The position numbers were made by a program, and so were the translations under genes. A model generated the notes under the pieces. That model worked only from the letters and a program-made list of their open reading frames with translations, was not told where the DNA came from and did no database searches. Positions 5,965 through 5,981 of a stretch of DNA of 5,981 nucleotides are shown piece after piece (position 1 is the stretch's first letter; each line of letters begins with the position of its first letter). The stretch comes from Methanosarcinaceae archaeon (GTDB lineage: Archaea > Halobacteriota > Methanosarcinia > Methanosarcinales > Methanosarcinaceae), in the NCBI GenBank assembly GCA_030655675.1, contig JAUSPM010000016.1, forward strand, positions 1-5,981, written 5' to 3'.

Positions 5965-5981
5965 GTTATACACACTGTGTC
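5965..5981 (-). promoter_or_regulatory. Candidate operon promoter with an adjacent palindrome
   Basis: On the minus strand TGTATAAC (5972 to 5965) is a fair match to an archaeal TATA box. It would place transcription start near 5942, giving a leader of about 33 bases before ADH synthase. A perfect 11-base odd palindrome, ACACA-C-TGTGT (5970-5980), abuts the upstream side where TFB would bind, so it could be an operator. No good BRE is visible, and the right edge of the window cuts off the rest of the upstream region. Confidence 0.35.

Overview
The window carries six complete genes and looks like a chromosomal piece of a methanogen-type euryarchaeon, most likely Methanosarcinales (Methanosarcinaceae or an ANME-2 relative). 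The lineage is inferred from gene content and protein character. The shikimate pathway is entered the archaeal way, by an ADH synthase/dehydroquinate synthase II pair with no DAHP synthase. The triosephosphate isomerase is the short archaeal form. Several starts have GGAG-type ribosome binding sites, and the intergenic DNA is AT-rich with oligo-T tracts typical of archaeal termination.

Layout: positions 1-50 hold an AT-rich heptanucleotide tandem repeat. tpiA (65-733, plus strand) follows with a strong ribosome binding site. A 258-bp convergent spacer (734-991) contains A-rich and T-rich tracts pointing in opposite directions, a GC-rich hairpin and an imperfect inverted repeat built from TGTACA-like half sites. 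From 5908 down to 992 the minus strand carries five tightly packed genes, read right to left: ADH synthase, 3-dehydroquinate synthase II, 3-dehydroquinate dehydratase (aroD), shikimate dehydrogenase (aroE) and prephenate dehydrogenase (tyrA). A candidate promoter lies at the right edge (about 5960-5981).

How the genes work together: the first four minus-strand genes are in the order of the reactions that turn L-aspartate semialdehyde plus a 6-deoxy-5-ketofructose phosphate into shikimate. The fifth starts the tyrosine branch after prephenate. Shikimate kinase, EPSP synthase, chorismate synthase, chorismate mutase and prephenate dehydratase are not in the window. tpiA is convergent and so not part of this operon; its only link is that triose phosphates feed the sugar precursor in the known archaeal route.

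The genes themselves are ordinary core metabolism and I see no new defence or mobile system. The points most worth a second look are the C-terminal third of TyrA, which resembles the ferredoxin-fold anticodon-binding domain of phenylalanyl-tRNA synthetase beta; the lone UAG stop of tyrA, which sits in a hairpin and is followed by 24 in-frame sense codons; and the TGTACA-bearing inverted repeat in the convergent spacer.
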